DNA from: a virus
Direction: 5' to 3' (one strand)
Virus record (IMG/VR): IMGVR_UViG_3300037487_001944
Coordinates: 1-31,017 of that record
Length of the DNA: 31,017 nt
Shown: positions 9,006 through 15,476 of the stretch, in pieces
Numbering within the stretch: position 1 is the first letter of the stretch
How the letters are laid out: each line of letters opens with the position of its first letter
Program-made: the position numbers and the translations under genes
The notes under the pieces: generated by a model
What the model was told of the DNA's origin: nothing
The model's database searches: none
Seen by the model: only the letters and a program-made list of their open reading frames with translations

Positions 9006-9937
9006 GGCTGGCCTCCTCTCAATTCCGCGCGGCGGGCGTCGATTGCGGCCATGCGGTCGCGCAGCCGTTGCACGGCGTCGGGGTTCATGGCCACGGACGT
9101 TCCGTCCCGGACCGCGCCCTCGCCGGCGGTGAGTCGTTGGACCAGCCCCGGATCGGCGGTGGACATGTCCACGGCCGGCGCGGATAGTGTACTAAGTACC
9201 GGGTGTTCTTCGCCAAGCCATTGTTCCAGGGTTTCCCCGTCCGGACCGGTGACTCCCAGCGACACGCACTCGGCGCGGCCGACTTCCCGCCAGCCCATCC
9301 CGCTGCCAAAAGCAAACGGCGGGTGGTCTGTGTCCAGAGCGTCGTTGAAATTCGCGGATGCACCCAGCTCGCCCCAGACGGCATCGCCCTTCAGCGCGAT
9401 CATGCGGCCCCCATACAACCGGCCGCCGGCGATGGCCCAGCGACTCGCCCAGTTGCGCTGTTCGCGGCGGGAGCCGACCCGTACCAGCTCATAAGCCGGG
9501 AAGCGATCCATGCGGGTGGTTTCCATGCCCCGGAGTTGCTGCCCGCGCCCGTTCATGAGCGCGGCCTGGGTGTCCACAATGAGGGACATCCGCCGGAAAC
9601 TGGTTAGGTCCTGCAGCGTCCCCGCAATCGCCTCGGGCACCTCGCCCGGCGGGTCATCCGGGAAGCCGCCCTCGGGCGTGTAATTCAGTGCCCGCAGCGT
9701 CTCCAGCAGTGCCACCCTGGCAGAGCCTTTATCCGTCTTCCCATCCGCAACGGCGTCGATCACTTCCTTGACCTTGGACAAAAACACCACATTGGCCGCG
9801 CGGCTAACGAAAACCGACCGCGCCCGCAAGTCCGCCGCGATCTCGCCGCGGATCTCCGCACTGCCCAACGTCGTTGGGAGCAAGTCGCGGATGGCGGCCA
9901 CGCGGGCGGCGTCGGAGATTGGATCGGTGTCTGGCAT
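9002..9937 (-). CDS. MuF-like head morphogenesis protein
   Basis: 311 residues. The region 105-235 shows the pattern of phage head-morphogenesis (MuF) proteins: a helix with 'RRMSLIVDTQAALMNGRGQQLRG' then 'FPAYELVRVGSRREQRNWASRW', 'DDPPG' and 'HPPFAFGSGMGWREVGRAECVSLG', like the 'lr.i..Te...a...g......P.y..vr.......R..h' layout. These minor head proteins usually contact the portal. Here the gene follows the major capsid and connector genes rather than the portal, a shuffled order compared with Mu. The 36 bp in front of the ATG consist wholly of AAGACAG-type repeats. Confidence 0.5.
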   Translation of the reverse strand: MPDTDPISDAARVAAIRDLLPTTLGSAEIRGEIAADLRARSVFVSRAANVVFLSKVKEVIDAVADGKTDKGSARVALLETLRALNYTPEGGFPDDPPGEVPEAIAGTLQDLTSFRRMSLIVDTQAALMNGRGQQLRGMETTRMDRFPAYELVRVGSRREQRNWASRWAIAGGRLYGGRMIALKGDAVWGELGASANFNDALDTDHPPFAFGSGMGWREVGRAECVSLGVTGPDGETLEQWLGEEHPVLSTLSAPAVDMSTADPGLVQRLTAGEGAVRDGTSVAMNPDAVQRLRDRMAAIDARRAELRGGQP

Positions 9938-9973
9938 TCTTGTCTTCTGTCTTCTGTCTCGGAGTCTTCTGTC
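9938..9973 (-). repeat. Tandem AAGACAG heptads filling the intercistronic gap
   Basis: On the minus strand the gap between the connector stop (TAA) and the MuF-like ATG reads as five AAGACAG-type units (AAGACAG, AAGACTC, CGAGACAG, AAGACAG, AAGACAA) ending GA next to ATG. There is no other leader sequence, so the repeat is also the translation-initiation region. Confidence 0.8.
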
Positions 9974-10417
9974 TTATAGCCCGGCGAGGTTCTGCCGCGT
10001 CGCCTGGCGTTCGTGGGTGGAAACGGTTTCGATGGTTGACGCGGGCGAGCCGGTATCGAGCGCACCCTCCGGTTGCTCGATGGCGACCATCCCTTCGGAC
10101 ACTCTCTCGAAAAACCGGATGGCGTCCCGCTTGGCGGACTCACGGTCTTTGCTCACTTCCAGATCGATCCGGGTGAGCATCTCGATGCGGATCAAATGCA
10201 GCGCGGACAGATGCACCCGTTCCGGCAGCGTGAGTCCGGCGGCCAGGCTGTTGGAGGGATTGTCGGCGATGTAGCCCCGGCACTGGTTCACCACCACCCG
10301 GATCGCGTCATTCATCGGGTTTTGGCCGACTCCGATCACGGCAACCTGATAGGCCGATTTTTCGGCGGCGCTCAATACCCCGAGTACGTCGTCTTCAGTC
10401 AGTTCCCGCCAGGCCAT
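9974..10417 (-). CDS. Head-tail connector, DUF1320/Mu gp36-like
   Basis: 147 residues from ATG at 10417; an upstream extension to 10519 would run through a hairpin. The protein begins 'MAWRELTEDDVLGVLSAAE' and is helical throughout, with an 'ALHLIRIEMLTRIDLEVSKDRE' helix. This layout (short N-terminal 'lt.edl...l...e', then a helical bundle) fits the DUF1320/gp6-type connectors of Mu-like phages, which lie just after the capsid gene as here. The leader contains AAAGGA about 13 bases before ATG, one of the few Shine-Dalgarno-like sequences in the window. Confidence 0.55.
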   Translation of the reverse strand: MAWRELTEDDVLGVLSAAEKSAYQVAVIGVGQNPMNDAIRVVVNQCRGYIADNPSNSLAAGLTLPERVHLSALHLIRIEMLTRIDLEVSKDRESAKRDAIRFFERVSEGMVAIEQPEGALDTGSPASTIETVSTHERQATRQNLAGL

Positions 10418-10448
10418 TTTTAATTGATCCTTTTGAATTTGAAATTGC

Positions 10449-10520
10449 CTTGGCCTCGGTGAGGCGGAGAGCGGGAGCAAACACTGAAAACTCCCACTCT
10501 CCGCCGTGGCCGAAGCCAAG
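10449..10520 (-). terminator. Large stem-loop after the major capsid gene
   Basis: Bases 10449-10477 pair with 10491-10520 in about 24 base pairs, interrupted by a small internal loop near 10460 and two mismatches, around a 13-base A-rich loop. It lies six bases beyond the capsid stop codon in the direction of transcription. No U-run follows on the minus strand, so partial attenuation or protection of the capsid mRNA 3' end seems likelier than full termination. Confidence 0.6.
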
Positions 10521-10526
10521 ACCCGG

Positions 10527-11624
10527 TCAACTCACGGTGAACTTGCGCATGCCGGCCGTGGAGGTCAGCTTGATCAGCTCGTAGTGACCCACGGCGATGA
10601 TGTGACGCTTGGCGCTCACCCGTTGGGAATAGACCTGGTATTGGCCGCCCCCCTGATCCGCGCTGCCCATGGAGACGAAGCGCTTGATGTTTGACGGATC
10701 GTCCACGTCGGCTTCGGACTCCGCCAGGAACATGAGCACCAGGTTGGCCACGATCTGGGTGCGGGCGGTGGCGCTGGCGGTGTAGCGGGCCTTGGTGACC
10801 TGCACCTCATCCACCTGCAGGAACCCGGCGAGCTGCTCGGGCGTCTGTTGGGAGCTGCCGAAGCCGCCGGCGTTGGTCTGGGCGCGATGGGACAGGATGC
10901 GCTTGCTCCAACTGGTATCCCCGTAACCGATCCGGTTGGGGCGGTTGCCGGTGAGGTCCGCGGCGGTGACCAGCTCGAGCAACACGTCCTGATCCGGGTC
11001 CTTGAGGGCCGTGGTATCCCACGTTTTGTTCGTATTGGTGGCCGTGCCGGAGATGAGGGCCACGGCCCGCTTGAGGCTGTTGCGGCGGATGCGGCGCAGG
11101 AGCTTTTGCGTGTAAACTTCCTCCCAGTTGGGCATGCCGTCCAGTTCGTCCAGATCGAGGCAGATCTGCAGGCCGCGGTTGGCGGTTTTCGCTTCCACCT
11201 TGGAGCTGATGTATTCCACGGACTTGAAGTCCGCGCCGATGGGGCGCTCATCGTCATCGGAGCTCAGGAACTCTTCGGCGTTGTCCCACGCCGAGTAGGA
11301 AAACCGGCGCGGGGTGGGCACCATCGGCGCGTAGAATTCGAGTTGCGCCTCGATGTCTTCCTTGTCCCGGTAACCCACCGCATAAGCGGTTAGCGGTTCG
11401 TTGAAGAACGCCTGATCCATCAGCGAGGCGTTGGCCTCGGTGACGCGGTCGTGGACGAACCCACCGGCGGCCGGGGCCTCGTAGCTGGCGGACTCGATCT
11501 CGCGGATGGTGTTGGCCACCACCTCGCGGCGGGTCAGGGAGTTGCAAACCACTTCCCGCTGCGGGCGGAAGATGGAACTGGCTAAGGCGAGCAGAACCAT
11601 GCTCAGGGAACGTTTCGATTTCAT
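10527..11624 (-). CDS. Major capsid protein
   Basis: 365 residues. After a short hydrophobic leader ('SMVLLALASSIF') comes a long, mostly hydrophilic body with 'DFKSVEYISSKVEAKTANRGLQICLDLDEL', reminiscent of the E-loop/P-domain ('vey......v.......d.d') of HK97-fold capsids, then 'KRAVALISGTATNTNKTWD' and 'LQVDEVQVTKARYTASAT'. It follows the protease/scaffold and decoration genes and is followed by a stem-loop, as expected for the most abundant head protein. The N-terminus shares sequence, including a 23-base exact DNA match, with the decoration gene. Cleavage of that leader by the phage protease is plausible. Confidence 0.75.
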   Translation of the reverse strand: MKSKRSLSMVLLALASSIFRPQREVVCNSLTRREVVANTIREIESASYEAPAAGGFVHDRVTEANASLMDQAFFNEPLTAYAVGYRDKEDIEAQLEFYAPMVPTPRRFSYSAWDNAEEFLSSDDDERPIGADFKSVEYISSKVEAKTANRGLQICLDLDELDGMPNWEEVYTQKLLRRIRRNSLKRAVALISGTATNTNKTWDTTALKDPDQDVLLELVTAADLTGNRPNRIGYGDTSWSKRILSHRAQTNAGGFGSSQQTPEQLAGFLQVDEVQVTKARYTASATARTQIVANLVLMFLAESEADVDDPSNIKRFVSMGSADQGGGQYQVYSQRVSAKRHIIAVGHYELIKLTSTAGMRKFTVS

Positions 11625-11639
11625 ATATGATTTCGTGAT

Positions 11640-11675
11640 CTTGTCTTCTGTCTTCTGTCTCTCAGGCTTCTGTCT
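11640..11675 (-). repeat. AAGACAG-type heptad repeats before the capsid gene
   Basis: On the minus strand the gap between decoration stop and capsid start holds AAGACAG, AAGCCTG, AGAGACAG, AAGACAG, AAGACAAG, ending 15 bases before the capsid ATG. It is nearly identical to the array before the MuF-like gene. Confidence 0.8.
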
Positions 11676-12173
11676 TCACAGCGTGGCCACGGCATTGATC
11701 ATCGGGAAGCAATGCTGCACCTCGATGATGTCGCCATCGGCGGCGGCGGCGGTGAGCGCGCGGCCCACCAAAAACGCGGTGGCCCCGTAGGTGGAACTCA
11801 CCTTGCCGGCGGCGGCTGTATAGACCGGCGCCCCGGCCGTGATCGCCGCGCTGGCCACCATCTTCATGGTACCGGGTTTGGCGCCCAGCAACTGGACGGC
11901 GGCGGCTTCGCCGATGGCGGGCTCGTCCATCACCACGCCCAGCGGCCGGGTGGCCAAGACGTTGACGATGAAATTAACGCCCGGACTGGCCCCCGGCTGC
12001 ACCAGCGCGTATCGCAGCGTGATCGCGGCTACGGAGCAGACGAGGTTGACGACGCCGTTTTCCGTGGTTCCGACGGATTGGGCCACATTGCAGACTTCCT
12101 CGCGGTTGCCGCCAAAGCGGAACATCGAGCCGATGGCGAGCAGAACCATGCTCAGGGTATGTTTCAGTTTCAT
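11676..12173 (-). CDS. Capsid decoration protein (DUF2190-like)
   Basis: 165 residues. The N-terminal 30 repeat the capsid leader (MKLKHTLSMVLLAIGS against MKSKRSLSMVLLALAS). The rest has the DUF2190 decoration layout: 'RPLGVVMDEPAIGEAAAVQLLGAKPGTMKMVASAAITAGAPVYTAAAGKVSS ... FLVGRALTAAAADGDIIEVQ', that is, loss of an initial stretch, 'G.v..g.G..V......G' and 'G.al..a...gdii.v'. Such proteins trimerise on the capsid surface. It sits directly upstream of the capsid gene in the transcript. Confidence 0.7.
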   Translation of the reverse strand: MKLKHTLSMVLLAIGSMFRFGGNREEVCNVAQSVGTTENGVVNLVCSVAAITLRYALVQPGASPGVNFIVNVLATRPLGVVMDEPAIGEAAAVQLLGAKPGTMKMVASAAITAGAPVYTAAAGKVSSTYGATAFLVGRALTAAAADGDIIEVQHCFPMINAVATL

Positions 12174-12184
12174 GCTTGGAGAAT

Positions 12185-12208
12185 TGTGGATGGTGGATGG
12201 TGGATGGC
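12185..12208 (-). repeat. CATCCAC heptads
   Basis: Three exact GTGGATG units on the plus strand (CATCCAC on the coding strand) fill most of the gap between the 66-residue gene and the decoration gene start. This is a different sequence family from the AAGACAG arrays with the same 7-base period and the same placement. Confidence 0.8.
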
Positions 12209-12409
12209 TTACTTGGTTTTCGGCTTGGCCTTGGCCAGCGCCGCATCGTGGGCGGCTTGGGCGCTCAGGACTTGGATCGCCTGGGACCGGGTGATGCCAA
12301 GCGCGACTTTCTCCGCGATGGCGTCTTCGGCAATGCCCTTGGGGGCCGGCTCCGGGGTGCGCCCGGCGATTTCGCCGGCTACCCAGTCTTCGATTGATGG
12401 TGGTTTCAT
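12209..12409 (-). CDS. Small protein of the head module
   Basis: 66 residues, 'MKPPSIEDWVAGEIAGRTPEPAPKGIAEDAIAEKVALG...'. No membrane segment. Highly charged, Ala/Lys-rich C-terminal helix ('AAHDAALAKAKPKTK'). It is flanked by tandem-repeat spacers on both sides and lies between the protease/scaffold and decoration genes. Codon use and the clean fit between spacers support a real gene. Function unknown; a head-completion or scaffold accessory is possible. Confidence 0.6.
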   Translation of the reverse strand: MKPPSIEDWVAGEIAGRTPEPAPKGIAEDAIAEKVALGITRSQAIQVLSAQAAHDAALAKAKPKTK

Positions 12410-12431
12410 CTTGCTTTTCTTCTTTTCGAAT

Positions 12432-12453
12432 TTCGTGCTTAGTGCTTAGTGCT
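12432..12453 (-). repeat. GTGCTTA / TAAGCAC heptads
   Basis: Three GTGCTTA-type units (plus strand) end at the stop codon of the protease/scaffold gene and precede the 66-residue gene. The same AAGCAC family recurs at 23768-23809 and 24649-24668. Confidence 0.8.
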
Positions 12454-13023
12454 TCACTCAGGCGTCTTCATCGCCGCGAACACTTCCTTGAGCGCGGGAT
12501 CCTTCTTGGCCTCGTTCCACGCCTCGTGGTAGCCCATCCCCTTTTTGTCCATGAGTTCATTCACCGCATTGGCGATGGTCTCGCGGCGGGCTTTCTCGTC
12601 GCTCACCTCGCCGCGGGTGCGGTCCGGATTGAGCGGCTGGGTATTGAGCTCCGGCTTGATGGCGGCAAGGGCGTTGGCCTCGGCTTCGCGGTGCTCGCCG
12701 GTCAGGCGGGGCAGCCAGGCCGGGCGGTCCGCGGCGGTGATGCGGCCGGCGGTAACGGCGGCATCCAACAGCGCGTTGGCATGCGCCTCGCGGGTGGTTT
12801 TGAGGTCCGCTTCGGCCTTGTTGGCGCGGTTCGTTTGGGTGAGCAGCGAGCAGGCAACGGCGTCCTTTTCCGCCTTGGCGGTGGCGGCGTTTTCCACGGC
12901 CGTTTGCGTGGCGGCTTGGGCGTCGGTGGCGGCCTTCATGAGGCTGTCGATCTTGGCCATGATTTCCTCATCCGTGGCGGTCACGTCGAGGCCGAGTTTT
13001 TCAGTAATCAGTTTTCTATCCAT
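12454..13023 (-). CDS. Nested scaffold protein (possible internal start)
   Basis: An in-frame ATG at 13023 gives a 189-residue protein beginning 'MDRKLITEKLGLDVTATDEEIMAKIDSLMKA', exactly the C-terminal scaffold part of the protease gene. Mu makes its scaffold Z from such an internal start in gene I. The bases in front are a CCACCACC stretch preceded by an AAGACAC repeat array, which is what precedes true starts elsewhere in this operon. No Shine-Dalgarno sequence is present, so the internal start is inferred. Confidence 0.45.
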   Translation of the reverse strand: MDRKLITEKLGLDVTATDEEIMAKIDSLMKAATDAQAATQTAVENAATAKAEKDAVACSLLTQTNRANKAEADLKTTREAHANALLDAAVTAGRITAADRPAWLPRLTGEHREAEANALAAIKPELNTQPLNPDRTRGEVSDEKARRETIANAVNELMDKKGMGYHEAWNEAKKDPALKEVFAAMKTPE

Positions 13024-13662
13024 ATCGGTGGTGGTGGTGGGTGGTTCTTCGGTTTCTTGTCTTGTGTCTTGCGTCTTGATGTCTTGCGTCTCCTGGGAGT
13101 TGGTCACCGGCTCGGATGCGGCGATCCGGGGCGTATTCGTTAGGCCGATTGAAAGGAGCCGGTCCGGGCGGAATTCGATGCGTCCGGCGGGCGCGTCCCA
13201 GCGCGGGCTCGGATAGACCCAGTAGCCCTCCTTGAGGTTTTCGCGACCCAGCGCGTTCCATTCCACTTCCGCCCACAGACCATCCGCGCGGGCTTGGAGT
13301 TGCACGATCTTGCCCAGCCTCCGGTGATCGGTGTAAAGGTCCGGGTTCTGATCGGGATGGCCGATATAAACCGGTGCCCCGCGGAACATCCGGCCCAGCC
13401 GACCGCGCACTGAATTGAAGTCCGCCACTATGGTGTTGGCTTCCGTGGCGGTGAAGATTTGCGGCCGGCCCGGCTTGCTGCCGGGGAAGGCGCCGAAGGG
13501 CGAAACCTTGAGCCAGCCGGTATCCTCGCCATCCACGGGGATGTCGGCCGCGTTGGCTTCAGCGATCTCGCGGGAGACGGCGTCATTGGCGATGGTCTCG
13601 CGCAAACGAAACGCGGAGGCGCTGAGGGCGCGGAGCAAGACGGAGAGGAGATTAGGTTTCAT
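12454..13662 (-). CDS. Mu gpI-like prohead protease fused to scaffold
   Basis: 402 residues. Residues 45-185 carry the Mu I-protein pattern: 'GWLKVSPFGAFPGS', 'IFTATEANTIVADFNS', 'APVYIGHPDQNP', 'LGKIVQLQARADGLWAEVEWN', 'GYWVYPSPRWD' and 'LLSIGLTNTPRI'. The 'Y.SP' segment (Ser 152) lies where the family keeps its conserved serine. Residues 185-212 are a repeat-encoded linker. Residues 214-402 form a coiled-coil-rich scaffold, ending near a charged C-terminus. The enzyme would mature the prohead and remove the scaffold. The start overlaps the portal stop by 11 bases. The first 20 residues resemble the capsid and decoration leaders. Confidence 0.8.
   Translation of the reverse strand: MKPNLLSVLLRALSASAFRLRETIANDAVSREIAEANAADIPVDGEDTGWLKVSPFGAFPGSKPGRPQIFTATEANTIVADFNSVRGRLGRMFRGAPVYIGHPDQNPDLYTDHRRLGKIVQLQARADGLWAEVEWNALGRENLKEGYWVYPSPRWDAPAGRIEFRPDRLLSIGLTNTPRIAASEPVTNSQETQDIKTQDTRQETEEPPTTTTDMDRKLITEKLGLDVTATDEEIMAKIDSLMKAATDAQAATQTAVENAATAKAEKDAVACSLLTQTNRANKAEADLKTTREAHANALLDAAVTAGRITAADRPAWLPRLTGEHREAEANALAAIKPELNTQPLNPDRTRGEVSDEKARRETIANAVNELMDKKGMGYHEAWNEAKKDPALKEVFAAMKTPE
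13055..13092 (-). repeat. AAGACGC/AAGACAC repeats inside a coding region
   Basis: About five AAGAC-type units lie in frame in the protease/scaffold gene and encode QETQDIKTQDTRQETEEP. They fall exactly between the protease domain and the putative scaffold start, where separate genes of this operon have intergenic arrays. Confidence 0.75.
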
Positions 13663-15205
13663 CTGCTAGTGCGGCGGTGAATTGTTGTTGGAGCGCGGCT
13701 TCCATGCCATCGGTGGCCATGAAGTCGGGCATGCGGTTGGAGATTTTTTTGAGCGCGGCACGCATCGCCGGTTCGTCGCCGGCGGTCATGGCGCTTTCCA
13801 GGGCTTGGCCCAGCGGCTTCATGTCGTCGCCGAAGGCGGCTAGCCAGGCGGGCGGAGTCGGGCTCGGATCGGCGGAGTTGGCAATCGTCTGACTCGTCGG
13901 ACCGGTCGGGCCGGTCGGACTTGGCAGAGCGGGTGCGGGGCGCAATCTATCCGCCTCGTCTTTGGCGGCCGGCAGCCCGGCGCGATCCATCAGCGCGGAC
14001 ATACTAACCGAAGCTCCTGCGGCGGCGAGCGCCAGGCCGTTCTGGATCACCGCCGCGGCGTCTTCCGCGACCGGAACGACCAGTTCCACGCGGGCGAGCG
14101 GCACGGTGTCGTAACCGAAGTGCCATTCGATGACCATGCGGCTCACGCCGGCGAGGGTTTCCGCGATGGTTTCCGCGTCATCACGCCGGAGGATGTCCGT
14201 TTCGCCGCCCTGCAGGCTCGCACCCGTGCCTTCGCCGGCGCCGGAACTCATGGATGATAGATCCGCGCCCCGATAGAGCGCGGCGAACTTGCGGTCCACG
14301 CGTTCAATCACGGCCGGCATGGGCATGCCGGATGGATTGCCGGCGGCTTGCACCAGCTTGATCGGCTCGGCGTGGGTTCCATCGTCGCCATAGACCACGG
14401 CCACCCAGTCATGGCCGAAACTTTCCACGGCGGCCCGCATGGCCTCGGCTTCTGGCGAGCCCTTCTTCCCAGTGGTGCGGCCGAGCACGCCCGGCACCGA
14501 GAACTTTTCGGAGAAAATCAGCCAGTCATTGAAGGCGCTGCGTTTGGCCAGGTAGCCGATGCAGCACGGGATCATCAGCCCGTCGCCAACCGTGACCATC
14601 CACTCGCCATCCGTTAGGATTGCCCCGCTTTGTGCGGTTGCGGTTTGCAGATAGCGCAAGCTGCCGGTGCGGTTCTCGAACAGCCACAGCGGCACGAACT
14701 CGAACGTCGCCCGCAGCGTGCCATCCGCCCGCGGTTCCCAAATGATATGATGCGCGGCATATCGATAGCTCACCGCCGTCATCATCTGCTTGACCAGCCG
14801 GCGGAAGCCGCCGCGCTCGTTGCGGTCGTAGGCGTTCACACAGCGGACGTTTTTCCAGAAATTTTCCAGCGCCTCCTTGTGGGCTGCCGCCGTGGCGTCA
14901 TTTTCGTCGGTCACCACCACCTGCATGTCCAACTGGCTAACATCTTTTTCGCGCTTGGGTTTGACCGACGCGATCACGTCATCGCGCTCCGCGATCTTTT
15001 CCCAAAGCAGTACGGCCTCGGTCAGATAGCCGTGGTCGAACTGCTCCAGCAGCCGCGACAGCATGTCGGGACTCAGTGAGCGCAGCGGATTCCACTTGTT
15101 CTGCCGCACCACGCGCAACGCCTCCGCGCTGGTCACCAGCGGACTGGTTCCAGCCGCCGGCGGGGCGGTGTTGGCAATGGCTTTTTGTCGGGTGCGGCGT
15201 GACAT
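13652..15205 (-). CDS. Portal protein (DUF935, Mu gp29-like)
   Basis: 517 residues from ATG at 15205, close to the 512 of Mu gp29; the open frame continues upstream to 15649 but that part is low-complexity and overlaps the terminase gene. It shows the DUF935 pattern: 'RQNKWNPLRSLSPDMLSRLLEQFDHGYLTEAVLLWEKIAERDDVIASVKPKREKDVSQLDMQVV', 'YRYAAHHIIWE', 'PLWLFEN', 'NDWLIFSEKFSVPGVLG' and 'SGAGEGTGASLQGGETDILRRDDAETIAETL'. The portal forms the ring through which DNA enters the head. The C-terminal linker 'PSPTGPTGPTSQT' is encoded by GTCCGAC-type repeats. Confidence 0.85.
   Translation of the reverse strand: MSRRTRQKAIANTAPPAAGTSPLVTSAEALRVVRQNKWNPLRSLSPDMLSRLLEQFDHGYLTEAVLLWEKIAERDDVIASVKPKREKDVSQLDMQVVVTDENDATAAAHKEALENFWKNVRCVNAYDRNERGGFRRLVKQMMTAVSYRYAAHHIIWEPRADGTLRATFEFVPLWLFENRTGSLRYLQTATAQSGAILTDGEWMVTVGDGLMIPCCIGYLAKRSAFNDWLIFSEKFSVPGVLGRTTGKKGSPEAEAMRAAVESFGHDWVAVVYGDDGTHAEPIKLVQAAGNPSGMPMPAVIERVDRKFAALYRGADLSSMSSGAGEGTGASLQGGETDILRRDDAETIAETLAGVSRMVIEWHFGYDTVPLARVELVVPVAEDAAAVIQNGLALAAAGASVSMSALMDRAGLPAAKDEADRLRPAPALPSPTGPTGPTSQTIANSADPSPTPPAWLAAFGDDMKPLGQALESAMTAGDEPAMRAALKKISNRMPDFMATDGMEAALQQQFTAALADET
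13887..13920 (-). repeat. GTCCGAC-type repeats inside the portal gene
   Basis: Four units of a GTCCGAC/GGTCGGAC 8-9 base repeat encode the Pro/Thr/Gly linker near the portal C-terminus. The same repeat family occurs in frame at 22952-22995. Confidence 0.65.
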
Positions 15206-15476
15206 CTGCGGTGAGGTTGCTGGCGGTTGGCGAAAACGATTTATCAATCCCCCATGTTCGCGCGGGCGGAGGCGCGGTTTTTTCCTCCGCTCGCCGGATT
15301 CCGGAGAAGTCCAGATTTTGGGGGATGTGGCGCGGCGCTGGTATGCCCCGTGGATCGCGTGGATTGGCCCTTGCCGCCCCTGGAAGCGTTTTCGGGCACC
15401 ATTGGCCCAAAACGCCCGGCGGCGGGAAATGGCGGCATTTTGCGTGGGGTGGGGTTTACCATGGTAAAGCGGGGTG
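15206..15476 (-). other. Spacer between terminase and portal with a palindrome and a weak ORF
   Basis: A 271-base gap in an otherwise overlapping operon. It holds a perfect 14-base palindrome (TTTACCATGGTAAA, 15455-15468), 8 bases beyond the terminase stop, whose centre is an ATG. That ATG (15462) opens a 72-residue minus-strand frame to 15244 rich in Pro, Arg and Gly, which I cannot recognise and doubt is coding. The palindrome could be a protein-binding or RNA site. Confidence 0.4.

Noticed and set aside
7827-9494. A 555-residue plus-strand frame opposite the tail and head genes
   Set aside because: It is antisense to three well-supported genes with overlapping stops and starts, and its protein is low-complexity with no motif. 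Long open antisense frames are common in GC-rich DNA.
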